A DNA stretch of 64,000 nucleotides from Triglochin maritima (taxonomy: Eukaryota; Streptophyta; Magnoliopsida; Alismatales; Juncaginaceae): contig OY821789.1 of NCBI GenBank assembly GCA_963682175.1, positions 1,426,001 to 1,490,000 on the forward strand. Direction: 5' to 3'. This document shows positions 35,331 to 47,187 of the stretch, piece after piece; within the stretch, counting starts at the first letter, position 1, and the number at the start of each line of letters is the position of its first letter. The notes beneath the pieces are model-generated. The model was given only the letters and a program-made list of their open reading frames with translations, was not told the DNA's origin and did no database searches. The position numbers and the translations under genes were made by a program.

Positions 35331-36899
35331 CCACGTCGCCGCCTGTTGACCTTTCCTTCCCCGTTAGGGTTTCCGCTCCGGTACGCGTGGTGAGATCTGA
35401 GTGGGTGGGTGGATGGACGGTTCGGAAGCTGTCGACGTGGACGCGACGGTGGATGTGGGGTCGGGGTCAGGTCGTTTTCGGAGTCACGCGGCTTACGTGG
35501 AGGTGTGGAGATCATTTTGGGTGGTGTCGTTTTTTGAAGGGGGCGGAGAAAGTGTGGGGACGTGGCACCCGTTGTGTGACTATTTAATTATTTATCTGGG
35601 GAAAATGTTTTTTTCTTCTTCTGAAAATAAGTGTTAATGCTATTAATTAAAAAAAATGCTACGATCCACATTCCACAGCAACGAATCCTAAATTTACAAG
35701 TCGAAAGTGTTTGAACCCCTACATGGGTATCAAAAGTGTTAAAAGAATAGCAACCCAGAAATTCAATCCAAATTTTAGGAGTAATAAAGCATCTCTTTTG
35801 AAGTGGGAAAAATATGAAATACTTGGGCCTCTCCTGGAATGGGTGCGATTGGGAAAATTTTATTTTGCAAATTTTTCTTCGATTTTTGCATCCATTTGAT
35901 TATCCTCTCGTTTATTACCCTCGTTCCAATCGTTATCTTGAAATAGGATAGTTAGATACTTGAGTATTAATGCAAAAATACTCGGATTGTTACGTAAGGT
36001 CTGGATAACTTATTTAATGAAGGCAAAGCTATCTTGCTACTCTTTTGAGCATCTTAAAGTGAACTTTTCAAGTAATTCTATTTATTTCATATTATCAAAT
36101 ATTTTAGAATTGAAAACCTACGACCTAAACCACTGTATCACATTGCGTAAACCACTACGTGTAATATCATATCCGCCAGAAACAACAGTTCTCCACTAAG
36201 TGGACGATTTCATTTGAAATAGAGTGAAGTTGATGATGACATGATATAGATTTTCGAAAAAAGTAATTTATCTATACTGTTGGATAAGATAGGGATGCTA
36301 CCTAATTTGAAGACGAGATGGATATACGACCATCCTCGTCTTCCAATTTTATAACCAAAGTAGATAAACACGTAATCCAAAACTGAGAATACGTAAACAA
36401 GGTCATTATCCATATTTGAGGCTACAGACCACTTTATACCTGACTGGATTGGACTACTCGAACTTGAATTTATTTGTTTTTCATATAAAAAAGTCAGTCA
36501 ACAAGTTTTGTATTCGAATCTTACGGAACAAATTCGTCAATGAAAATCCTAAACTGTGTTATTACCCGTATAGTTATTTGTAGAAGAAGACAAAAAAAAT
36601 CCTGAAACTTGAAATAAATGGTGGATTGAACTGACTAAACCAGAATTTTGGAAATTAAATGATCAAATGCTTGATCGAACCTTATCGGTCCAATGTGAAT
36701 CAAACTTCGATATAAAAAATTAATCTCGATGGAACATCTAGGTTTACAAAATATGGGGAAAATTAGGCATTCACACACGCAATTTAAACGGGCAGGAGAG
36801 AATAAGGCCCGGCATTAGCAGGCCCACCAAGTAATTATCCATCCATATAAGGTCATAATTTTAACATCACCGCTCGCTGGAACCGCCAAACGATCTATA
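35331..36899. other. Gene-free spacer
   Basis: GBF1 upstream DNA to about 35590 contains ACGTGG-type words; beyond this it is AT-rich with no recognised gene or transposon. Confidence 0.5.
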
Positions 36900-39800
36900 C
36901 TTCCATTCTCGCTCGCTCGTTTGTTTGGTTCCCATCGAAATCCCACTCTCGCGTGCTCTGCAGATTAGGGTTTGACGCACCATCGTTCCACTTCCTTCTT
37001 CACGCTTGGATGGAATTCGAGGAAAGCGTTGTTGTTGGACTTTGCCGTAACCATCTACGGGTAATAAAATCGAATCATGTTTCCGCATTTCCTGTCTATT
37101 GGTTTCTGTGTTGGTTCATCTCTTGTCGCTATCTTGAAATTTGAATCTTATATGAATTGTGATTTTTTGATAACGTTGCATATTTATTGGTGCCGGAATT
37201 TGGGATGTTTTAGCCTTTTTTTCCCATGATTATTGCTTGTTTGATTGAGTGTACTGCGAAGCATATCCTTTAGATGAATTTCACGGGTCGAAGTCGAAGA
37301 CATAGATGGACGGTGTAAATGAACATGTACTTATATTGAAATAATGGTACTTCCGTACTTGTTTTATAGATTCATTAGTTTCAACTTGACGGCGACACGA
37401 GCACTTGTAACTTGTAAGGCAGATTCACCAATGTCAATCTAATAGCAATAGTAGCATTTGTGAGAAAACATCAATATAGACTATAATACTTGTACTTTTA
37501 AGTTAGATTCATCTATTACATGAAAGATAGTTTATGTAATGTCTCATCCCCACTGGGGACGGGTCGTTACAGTATAACCCCCACCATTCTGAGCCAATCT
37601 TACTTGAGATTTAGGGTTGCTAATCCCAACTATTCTTCTAGAAGTAAAACAAAAATTTGGTTTTCATTATGGACTAATAGAGCGGCAATTACTTAGGTAT
37701 GTGCATGTTGTTGGAAAAGCAAAAGGATCAGTGGATGAGATTTTACTACAAATGCTTGAGGTTCGTTTAGGAAGGCTTCACTTGAAAAAGGTTATATGAT
37801 TTCCTTTATTCCCTTTTACTGACAAATATTGGAGATGACGTTAACTAAAACTAAACTTTTACCATTTTAACTAAGTTTAGTCCTTCAACCTTCTTCTTAC
37901 CATGCTTCCCATGGTGTAATAGATTTGAGCAAATGAGGAACCAGAGTAACTTAAAGATCATGAAGCTCTTAATTACATAGACCTATTATAAATAACATTG
38001 TAAGATCGTAAGTTAATTTTTCGACATCTTTGTGTAGCATTAACTAGTACGATGTTCTCATGCATGAGCTATTTTTGTATTGTTTCTTCTTCTTCTTCTT
38101 CCATATTTCATGGTGAACATTTCAACAAAAAAAAACTACTAAAACTTGAATGTCACATTATGTGGGTTAATTTTGCATTATCAGAGGGCATCAATCTTAT
38201 TCTCCGATGAATGGGAGACTTTCAATATCCAATGCTTTTGACCCATGGTTGTAACAATTGGTTCACCAGCCGTAGAATGGGGTGATCAAAATGTCAAATT
38301 TTTTTAAAAAGGAAAAATTAGAGAAGTGCTTGTTTGACTATTAGGAAGAGATAATTTTACTTCTAGAGGAAGTTCGACCACTCTGGAGCTATGTACTTTT
38401 CTTTCTGAATATTCTGCTTGTAACTAGTAAGCTGAGTGGATTTTCTTAAAATGATCAATGATATTTTATTCCCTTTCAAATACGATTTACAATTGCTTCT
38501 AATTTGGATTTTCATCACAATTATCTGAGTCGTGATACGTGACTGTGGTTCTATAGGTTGGGAGCAGACAACTTCTAGAGCTGGGATGACTCAATCTGAA
38601 TTCTGACAGGATAATGTTGCTTGCACGTGGGTATTGGAAAACAGTATAGTTCAAAATCAAGATGGGAGCGTGGGTATTGGAAAATGGTATAGTTCAAAAT
38701 CAAGATGGGAGCATTCATTTCCGGGGTAAACAAATTACCTATTGACTGGGAACAACTTTACTGACAAGTACATGGACATCTGATCTGTAGCATAGAGTGT
38801 AACATTGTCTTACAGATGTTTTGTAGATTCATCATCCATTAGGTGTACATTCCCGTGCTTTTCATTGAAATGATGTCATACTTGGTATTCAACGGAGAGA
38901 GAAAAAAGTTCAACCTCAGTTGTGTTATCTCCTGTATGTAGCAGGATCTAAGGTGCAACCTGCTCTCAGGGTTGGCGTTTTCAAGTTTCTTGAAACACTT
39001 TGAATTTATGCTCGCACAAACTGTGTAGTGTGAAGTGTTAGGACAATCTGATCTTCGTCAATTGTTGCGATGAAAAGGTTTTGCTGGTTCTTACTCCTGA
39101 AAGTCTTTCTGCAAGATGTAGTTGTGAAGTATTATTAGTTCTCTTCTCGTTTTTAAGCATTTGATCCAAGGATTGAAGAAAAATGCCTTCTGAAGATTAA
39201 ACCATATAGCACCAACTTTCTCATTCTCGGACAAGGAAAGATCAAGATAAAGCAGTTCATGTTGCCCCTATGTCAGCTTTGATTACAAGAATAAGATGCC
39301 CTTGTCTTAGAGGATATTGGTTGTTTTTAGGTGTTACCCATTTGGCTTGCTAGTAGATATAGGGATCTTCAACTTCTTTTTTTATTCATGGGCATAGCAT
39401 TCTTGAAGCCAATAGGGAATGGCAAAGTCTTAAAGTTGATTCCTTGAAATTTAATGGATTTCATCTTCTGATAATCAGTTATCATGTCAAATTGTGCAGG
39501 GATAGCTACTACAAGCACGCTGGATTCTGTTTTTTCAAATTAGTCGTGAAGTTGCAATACAGGTAGGTGCTTTCTTGTTAAAGCATGCTTCAAAAGTTGG
39601 ACGAGGATATGGATGGTCATATATGGTCTATGATGACTTTTGAGAACAAACTTTCAAAAGCTTACTTTGTGTCATGAAATTTCAAAAAATTCAGTTTCAG
39701 CTTTTAACGTACAATTTTTATTGTTTCCTAAAGTTGTACAAAGTTCAAATTATCGGATTTTCCATATATAATTATGGTTTGGAATAGTCTCACGATTAAA

Positions 39801-40990
39801 ATGACTAGTATCATGTCACTGTTAGGTTTTGGTGTCCACGGGATACTAATTGAGTGATTGATTGAGTTGTAAGTAGAAATTTTAGTCGTGTCCATCTATT
39901 ACACAAGTGGCCAATCATTCATCGTGTGCCTTTTCTATTCTTCATTATATATTTATGGTCGCTCGTCTACTACCTGTTTTGATGTTTCTGATGCTCATTG
40001 ATGTGAGCAACTACCTAGTGGAATTAATAGCTTGGAAATCAAATGTTTCTTTCCCTTTAGCAGTTAAGCCATGTGAGAATTGAGATCTGCTACTGAATAG
40101 GTGTTGTTTGAGTGTGCAATTCTGACCTTTCATTCATTATTTTAGAGTTAGAAGTTGTTTTGCCGCTGAAAATAAATATAAGTTGAAAAAAATGTGAGGA
40201 TTGGCTGACGAACAAAGCCGTTAATTCTGTTCTCAGTTTTTGTTATCTTTTTTACCCTCCGACTATTAAAGAGACAGATAGTTTGATTGGTTGCCCAACC
40301 TGACACCTAACCAATGGACGATGTTAAACGTTACTTGTGTGGTTGAGTAATTCAATGGAGTCATTTGTCTTATGTGCTATGATAATTGGAGGAGAATGTA
40401 CTTACAACATCAACATTAGCCCATTGCCTCAGCAGAGCTAGGCGAGGTAATCAACAATGATTAAATGTTGTCCTAGGTTTGATTGGTGGCAGTAGTTTTC
40501 AACAGTACACGATATGCTTTGGTCATTATCTTTAGGTAGTAACCCGATCTTCCTTACTTTTGTGTCATCTCTGAGTTATGATAATCATTGGCCATAGTAC
40601 GTTATTTTTGCACCATGTTAGTAATTAAGGCGAAGAAATCATTGTAAAAGCTATGTTTTGACAGCAAGATTCGATAGATTTTTAAGAGAAACGTCATGAA
40701 TTTGTAAACAAAAATTATGAATTTTTATTGTCCGAACTTTTAATCAGGTAACCTTTTTGCTGGCACATATGTTACCCACGCGATAATTTACATGATTTTG
40801 TTCCCGTTCGGTTGTCCAACATGACAGTTTCAAGTGCATCCATAGCAGGTTACTTCAGAGTCCTCGTGATTCCATGGAAAAGGACATGACAAGCGAAAGT
40901 GATGGTGAAAGCATGGAATTTACATCAATGTGGATTACCGACGTAGCTTCATGGGTCTATATTGTAAGTATATTTTACTGCATAATTATA
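36900..40990 (+). other. Possible unrecognised transcription unit with candidate small exons
   Basis: Around 36950-37062 the plus strand looks like a plant leader (TTAGGGTTTGACG) followed by an ATG-led stretch MEFEESVVVGLCRNHLR ending at a GTAATA donor. A segment at about 37697-37790 lies between CTTAG and GTTATA and reads [18 protein letters not shown] then [13 protein letters not shown]. Another at about 40851-40964 lies between CAG and GTAAGT and reads LLQSPRDSMEKDMTSESDG then ESMEFTSMWITDVASWVYI. I recognise no family and cannot show that these pieces join in phase. It may be a small-protein gene, a non-coding transcript or chance. A 43-bp tandem duplication lies at 38626-38711. The remaining sequence is featureless. 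Confidence 0.25.
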
Positions 40991-41544
40991 CGTTTAAATC
41001 TGCCGTAAAGACACTCCTCTCTTATATGTAGTTAGGTCAAATCATGTGGGCACCAAGTTGGAGAAGAGGTCGGTTTATCTTGTAACTTTAGGATGCAGCT
41101 TTTCTTTATAGCTACGAAAAGACTGTCACAGAGATAGACAGCACAAAGTGGAATTACAGTACTTGCTAAAGTTAGCATTAAACCAACAATGAGGATCAAG
41201 TAGATCCAAGATCCACCATCTTAACCACAAAGGCATCAAACTGTTTTAAGTGTTCTGAAATACATTACTAGTATAACTTCTGTCTTCTGACTCTTCTAGA
41301 AGACATCCATGAAGTTTATATTTCCAAAGGTACAAAGAAGTAACAATTGATTAGATTTCACATGCTTCATTTATGAACTACAACCTACAATGGTACCAGT
41401 GCTGAGTGCTACAAATTACATGCCCACATGTAGTTACATCAGGAAATACTAATTTCGCGAATTAGTGGAATAATCATAATTTTTAGCAATAAAGGAAAGG
41501 ATAATTTACAAGAATAGACTATGAACAATTCATGTTTGGTGTGA
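40991..41544. other. HD-Zip 3' UTR and spacer
   Basis: Downstream of the minus-strand HD-Zip stop codon; no coding sequence seen. Confidence 0.5.
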
Positions 41545-42778
41545 TCACATTCCGTAGAAATCCATCCAGTCCAGCATGTTCATGTAGTTGTACTCATTTA
41601 TGCAATCAAATTCCTCGTCTTTAAAGATAGACTGGCAATGTGTGGTGTCCACAGAAAACGAAGTGCATGGACTGCTGCTGGTCTCTCCTCCACCGGTTTG
41701 GTCGCCTGCATCACCGTAGCCACCAGAGAGCTTTGTGATCTTCGTCTGTGCTTCTGATAGCTGATCTTTCAGTTTCAGAATCTGCAATAAAGAAAGGAGG
41801 TGAAATTTAGCTCAATCATGGTGTTTGAATATTTAATGATTCTTCAGTCTTAACACTTCAACATGTATTATCTACTTCAAATTAAAATAAATGTGATTAA
41901 GATCTAGAAAGTGTAAAGAAAACCTCACATGACCCACAGATTAAAATTTGCATTAGCCCCACAACCACAAGTTTTCATGTGTCAGTGATTCCTACTCTGC
42001 TTACAACTACATGAACAGTTCCTTATCTACATTTTCAGACAATATAAAACCAACCACAGAAAAGGCAAAATGTGGAAACTGAGCCAAGAATTAAGCCCCT
42101 GTGAACTTTTTCCAAAATAAAATGAACTAAACATACAAGATTAAACTGCAAAACAAGATAAATTGACAACCCAGGTGTCCTTAATAAATAAAAAGAAAAT
42201 CCCCTGATTTCATAGAAATGGAAGAACAAACTTATATGTAGGGTTTATTTTTTATACAAACCTCTGCCTGTAGGCGAAACTTCTCAACAATAGCTGCTTC
42301 GTGTTCAGATTTGAGTTTCATATACTCCCCTTCAAGTTGCTTGCTCTTCCACCTTGCCCTCCTGTTCTGGAACCAAACAGCCACTTGTTTGGGGTCCAGA
42401 CCAATCTCTGAAGCAAGATGAACCTTTCTTCCAGACTCAAGCTTCTTCTCCCTCACAAAACTCATCTCCAAGAACCTCACTTGTTCATCACTCAGCTTCC
42501 TCTTCTTGGCTTCCTCTCCCTCTCTCCTACACCTCTTCCTTCTCTTCTTCACCTTGTTCATGTTCTGTTCCCCTGGACCTTCATTTGTCCAAAACAAACA
42601 TCATCCATTAGAAACATAACTTACACCATGTAAGTAGTAGTAGAAATGGTAGCAGTTCTAAGTTCTAACCATGATGGGCTGTGTTGGGTTGGTTGGAGAT
42701 GCCGGAACCAAGGAGGGAGGAGAGAAGCATCATGCTCTCATCATCCACTTGGGTTGTAGTTGGTATGCTCATCATCAT
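41545..42778 (-). CDS. HD-Zip class I transcription factor, HB21/40/53-like
   Basis: Nuclear homeodomain-leucine zipper factor. Exons 42778-42670, 42578-42262 and 41781-41545 join in phase to give 220 residues. A Lys/Arg-rich patch (45-55) precedes the homeodomain (about 61-116), which ends in the class I signature [19 protein letters not shown]. The zipper follows at once, with heptad positions L118, L125, A132, L139, L146, A153 and L160. The Ser-rich tail ends in an aromatic motif ([10 protein letters not shown]) like the ends of the HB21/40/53 clade, which is linked to ABA response and bud dormancy in Arabidopsis. Length and exon positions fit class I. The start is the first of three consecutive ATGs and lies downstream of a TATA box; the frame stays open further upstream, but those ATGs precede the TATA box. 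The exon 2 acceptor has a weak pyrimidine tract. Class II is excluded by the missing CPSCE tail. Confidence 0.93.
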
Positions 42779-42938
42779 GGTTGTATGATGGAAAGATGGT
42801 CGTTCTGTTCCTCCTGAAGTGCTTCTGTTTAGTTCAAGTGCCTGTCTTGGTTTGTGAGTTGTAATGATTATATGGGTAGACAGAAGTGCAGGTGGTGGGG
42901 AGGAGGAGCATGAGATGGGAGGTCTGGTGAGGATGTCA

Positions 42939-42946
42939 TATTTATA
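42939..42946 (-). promoter_or_regulatory. TATA box of the HD-Zip gene
   Basis: TATAAATA on the minus strand, about 160 bases before the chosen ATG, implying transcription from near 42910. It supports the 42778 start over upstream in-frame ATGs. Confidence 0.55.
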
Positions 42947-43825
42947 GACAGGTAAATACATGTGGGTGCAACTTAACTGTAAAGACTTGATTAGCGATAC
43001 CATTATTAATTCACTTTCTCTTTGTGACGAGGTGTTGAGCATATGCAATGACGTTGTTGTTATGTTATGTTATTAGTATTATTATTAATATTAGCACACT
43101 ATTAGAATGTCTGGGGAAAAAGAGAAAAAATCAATATTTTTGTTATTATTAGATTGTATAGTCTACTGATGTTAGAAAATTACATTATCCCTTTTGTCTT
43201 GGTAGAGTGTAGTGTAAGCAAGGAGCATCACTAATTAAGTGCTGGGAAATTAAGATTGTCATTCTGGACCTAACTAAGCCTAAAAACTCAAAACTAATAT
43301 GGAAATACAATTTAGAAGGAAAATCAACCTGGTTTATGGTTTAGATGGATTGGAGATTAATAAGTCGGCTTTTAATCAACCACTTGAAGAGCCTAAAATG
43401 ACATTGATTTTCGAATTGTAATTGGTTTGGTTCGAGATACACAGAGTAAAGCTTAGCTTGGGTTTATGTTTTGTTCGAACCTCAAAATTGCAATGCGTTG
43501 AGCCATTACCACTTTTTTGGGTACTATGCCGTATAATTGAGGCGTGCTTTCTTCTTCTTCTAGTTTTTTGTTGTACAGTACAACAAGATATCTAAGGAAC
43601 TTTGTTGAAATTACACTACAGATTTTAGACCGTGCATTTTGTCTGATATGAGTACATGAGAAGTACGTACATAAAGAATCCATGTTATACATATAGTTAG
43701 ACCGAACCATTTCTTGTTGAGCAGCTGGAACATGATGTATCTAGTTAAGAGCAATACTGTGATAGGAGGGAGCAACAGGGAACAAGAGAATATCCTGTTT
43801 CTGGGCAGCCCTTTTAATTTCTTAT
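42947..43825. other. HD-Zip upstream spacer
   Basis: AT-rich, no gene recognised; ends at the target duplication of the hAT-like element. Confidence 0.5.
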
Positions 43826-44190
43826 TAGGGTCGTAAATGGACGGTTCGTGGACGGTTATAAGGCTTACCCATGATCTTATCCGGGTAATTAAACGGTTCG
43901 CGGTTCGATTTGAAATCCGTTTATTTTTACCTCTACCCATGACCTATCCGTTTAATTTAATTAAACGGTTTTGGACGGTTAAATGATTAAAACTTAATAT
44001 ACTAAAATCGATATAAGAATTTGGTAAATGGTTAAATGGATAAAAATTTGTCAAACTTGTTAAAAACATCAGAACATTCATAATTTTACTGAACTGCTAA
44101 ACATCGCCCCAAAATTACTTAAATCGCCCCTTGAAATTACCAAATTGCCCTTCCTCCTATTTTTGCTTATATATCTCACAATTTCACTCT

Positions 44191-44450
44191 TTTTTCAAAA
44201 CTTTCTCTTCCTATACCTACTACACAAGATTACGAATGTCTCGGAGGCCAGGGAAGCAGCCAGCAGTTCCCCCTGGTGTACCCGTATGAGGTAACATTAC
44301 GTTATTTATTTGTTTTTTAAATAAAAAAAAAAAAAAGTCGTCGGCGTCCGAGGGAGACGCCCCCCGCATGGGGCGGGCGTCCGAGGAAGCCGCTCCCCCT
44401 ATGGCTTTGTTTTTCAAAACTTTCTCTTCCTATACCTACTACACAACATT
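44191..44450. repeat. 41-bp direct duplication bracketing a minisatellite patch
   Basis: 44191-44231 and 44410-44450 are the same 41 bases with one difference near the end (ACAAGATT versus ACAACATT). Between them lie GCGTCCGAGG-type units related to the 33-bp intron minisatellite. The structure suggests duplication of the transposase 3' region around captured minisatellite DNA. Confidence 0.85.
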
Positions 44451-44464
44451 TTCGACCTCGTAGC

Positions 44465-46693
44465 TTTGTTTTTACTGCAGGCTCTTTCAAATTCGAATGT
44501 TCGGGGTGTAGCTGCTCGAATAAAACCCGAGAGGCAGATCGAATTACGGTAGGGTCACTTCCTGCAATCTCATCAACCAGACTGCGAAAATGTTCGGCGT
44601 CTTGAGCTGCCTGAGACACAAACTCTGCGTTCCCGGCTCCTTCCCCAATGACAAGTGTCCTCCAGAATGAATGAATCTGCTCTAAGTAAATTCCGTTTTC
44701 TGATTCAAGACATCCACGGATAGTACATGCGCAAGGTATCCCATGAGAAGTCAGAAAAGCGCACTAGCAACGATATTCAACTTCATCATCTAACTGTTGC
44801 ATTCTATTCACCTCCTGACTCAGCAACTGCAAACAGTGATGCGAAACTCTACCATTTATGTGACGATATAGAGCATGTCCGAAATTAGTCAAATTTCGCC
44901 GTCTCGAGTCTTCAAGAAAGTTTCGAATATTCGTCAGCTGCATTTCAGTAGCCGCGTTGACGCGCTCGAAAAGAGTGTCCAGAGCTGCAGTCGATGTAGA
45001 AATCCACTCTTTTAGAGCCGAATGAGCACTTTCGACCCTACAATTCGTGGTGTTCCCAAAATGAAGGACTTTGTTCGTCCAATTCAGCACAAACTTTTCT
45101 TTATGCACCAACCACGTGGTGTCCAGATACTCCGTGATAGCCGGCCACGATCTATACAAATCTTTCAGAGCATACACAACTCTATCATACTCGGCTTCTG
45201 AAGTAGAAAGCATGATCTTCCTCCATCTTCCACGCCTCAAAGTCTCTGCCATCTCCTTATTCTTGCCGAATACGTGGTATGCGTAATTCAATACGTCTTT
45301 GTTGATGTGCCATGTGCAGAGTAAATGAGCAGAGTCAGGAAAAACCTCTCTCACTGGTCGCATAAGGCCTAACTCCCGGTCTGTTATTATTGCAGTCGGA
45401 CTGACAGTCCCTAATAACAGATCTCTCAACTTCTCCATCACCCACAAATAACTGGAGTAAGATTCATCCATCAAAATCGCATATCCAATAAGGAAATTCA
45501 TGTTTGCTGGTGTGACCCCAATCATTTCGAACAAAGGCATCTTATACTTGTTCGTCTTGTAAGTCGAATCCATGCAGATAACGAAAGGATATGTCCGCAA
45601 CAACTGGACTGACGTCGGATGTGCCAAAAAAGCGTGAGTTACGATATCAGTTTCTGGATCCGCCATAATCCAATGTAAGTACTCACACTGCACTGCTTGG
45701 TAGAGAAACTGCTGGACGGGATTCCGATCTTCAGATTTTGTCCTCCTCATGTAATCTCTGAAATTATAAATATGCCTTTGATTTGGATTGTCCTCCGGGA
45801 ATTTTTCTTTTACTGCCTTCAAGATGTTCCGTGGTTTTGCTTGCGCCTCTGTCATATCACGAACAATCATCTTCGCCCCAGAACTTAGACCACTAATTTG
45901 ACGATGACCCTCTGGATAAACTGTCAGTCTGTGGTTGTGATGTCCGTGAGCACTATTATAAACCACAACCCATCCATCACGATCTCGTCGCTCCACCACT
46001 TTTATTAAGAAACGGCAACCGCAACCCTTTCTTTTGGTGTTTCTTCGAAGTGCAGTATCCATATCCCGAGACTCCATTTGATTTCGCCGGTCGCATCTCA
46101 AATAACAATCCATCCGACTATCTGATATTGTTTTGTACGACGACACGACCAAAAAAAACTCAGCTCCGATAGCTACTTGTTTGGCCCATTTACATGCTTC
46201 ATCGATTGTTTCAAAGATTTGTGTAGTTTGAAATAACTCACTGTAATCCACTCCATCACCACCGAAATCTGGAACCTACAAAAATAAAATCGAAATTAAA
46301 AAAATTAAAAAATAAAATTAAAATTAAAAAATTTAAAAAATAAAGTCGAAATTAAAAAAACAAAATCAAAAAAAAAAAAACAGGCGTCTGTATTAGACGC
46401 TGGCCCCATGGCTAGGGCGTCTGTGTTAAACGCCTTCCCCAACGGTAAGGCGTCTGCGTAGGACGCCTTGCCGTAGGGAAGGGCGTCTAATACAGACGCC
46501 TTACCCATGGGGAGGACGTCTACATAAGACGCCTCTCCCATTGTGTAGGCGTCTGCGTTAGACGCCTCGGCCATGGGGAGGGCGTCCTACGCAGACGCCC
46601 TCACCATGGGGGAGGCGTCTAATGCAGACGCTCGGCCCAAAAATTTCCCCGCGCCAGGCTTACCTCACCCGATGCATCACCCTCGCCAGACAT
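44465..46693 (-). pseudogene. MULE transposase with one in-frame nonsense codon
   Basis: Exon 1 (46693-46664) codes MSGEGDASGE and ends at a gtaagc donor; exon 2 starts at 46275 (VPDFGGDGVDYSELF) and is phase-compatible. The body is open for 503 codons from 46275 to a TAG at 44766-44764. Order: FAR1-like N-terminal zinc-cluster region (CDRRNQM... KRKGCGCRFLIK ... HGHHNHR), then the MULE catalytic domain with CMDSTYKTNKYKMP, AIITDRELGLMRP, LLCTWHINKDV and an E in NCRVESAHSALK. Immediately after YRC the TAG interrupts what should be a SWIM-type zinc finger (C-x-C...HGIPCAC); the same frame then stays open past 44465 with CAFLTSHGIPCACTI and YLEQIHSFWRTLVIGEGAG. A single mutation thus separates this from an intact gene. 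A read-through or shortened product cannot be excluded. Confidence 0.9.
46383..46645. repeat. 33-bp palindrome-bearing minisatellite, 8 units, in transposase intron 1
   Basis: Eight units of 32-34 bp, each with a GGCGTCT-5N-AGACGCC inverted repeat followed by a CCCCATGGGGA-like second palindrome. The units vary mainly in the 5-base loop and the spacer. Because 33 is divisible by three, the minus strand stays open and would spell an 11-residue repeat of the MGKASYADALP type, but the array is between a donor at 46663 and an acceptor at 46276, so it should be spliced out. Confidence 0.93.
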
Positions 46694-47187
46694 TTTCGTG
46701 GTGTTTTTACTGATAAATTATGAATATACAAGTCCATAGGCCTTATTTATAGACACGGGACGATTTGGGTATTAAATATATTGTTAAGGGCAATTTGGTA
46801 ATTTCAAAGGGCGATTTAAGTAGTTTTGGGGCGACGTTTAGTAGTTCCCTAATTTTATAATCAAAACTTCCAGAAAATCATAATCTAAACATCTACGAAT
46901 TCATATAAAATAATATCAAACATCCACACATAATGACAATAATAATACAAATAATTATATATATAATATATAACAAAATATTATATATTCATTATGTTAA
47001 ACGGTTAAATGGACGGGTTAAATCATGTAACTTTATATGTTCATTTATTAAACGGTTATGATTTTCACAATCCTTATCCGTTCATTTATTAAACGGTTAT
47101 AATTTTTACAACCTGTGATCCTACTCGTGGTTCGGTTAGGACGGTTAAACGGTTTTTAACCAATCCATTTACAGCCCTATTTCTTAT

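Larger units (their letters stand above)
44089..46849 (-). mobile_element. Near-intact Mutator-like element (copy 2), nested in the hAT-like element
   Basis: Terminal inverted repeats of about 64 bp (44089-44152 and the inverse of 46849-46786) match at all but about six positions, sharing AAACxTCGCCCCAAAAxTAC, TTAAATCGCCC and GAAATTACCAAATTGCCC. The flanks are TAATTTTA at 44081-44088 and 46850-46857, an 8-bp target duplication (8-11 bp is usual for this superfamily). It contains a two-exon transposase gene with one nonsense codon, a 33-bp minisatellite in intron 1, a smaller patch of the same minisatellite near the 3' end, and a 41-bp direct duplication there. Confidence 0.95.
43826..47179. 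mobile_element. hAT-like non-autonomous element interrupted by a Mutator-like element
   Basis: Perfect 8-bp duplications TTTCTTAT occur at 43818-43825 and 47180-47187. The left end reads TAGGGTCGTAAATGGACGG and the inverse of the right end TAGGGCTGTAAATGGATTGG. Both arms carry repeated ACGGTTAAACGG / GGACGGTT motifs. Without the 2761-bp insertion and its duplicated target, the element would be about 585 bp, too small for a transposase. It shares the TAGGG..TGTAA terminus type with the elements at 9034 and 29345, but internal motifs differ. Confidence 0.9.

Noticed and set aside
46305..46574. Minus-strand frame in the minisatellite as a separate gene
   Set aside because: It lies between transposase exon 1 and exon 2 splice sites, and the open frame follows from the period being a multiple of three.
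46383..46645. CRISPR-like array
   Set aside because: Units abut with no unique spacers; this is plant nuclear DNA and a minisatellite in a transposon intron.
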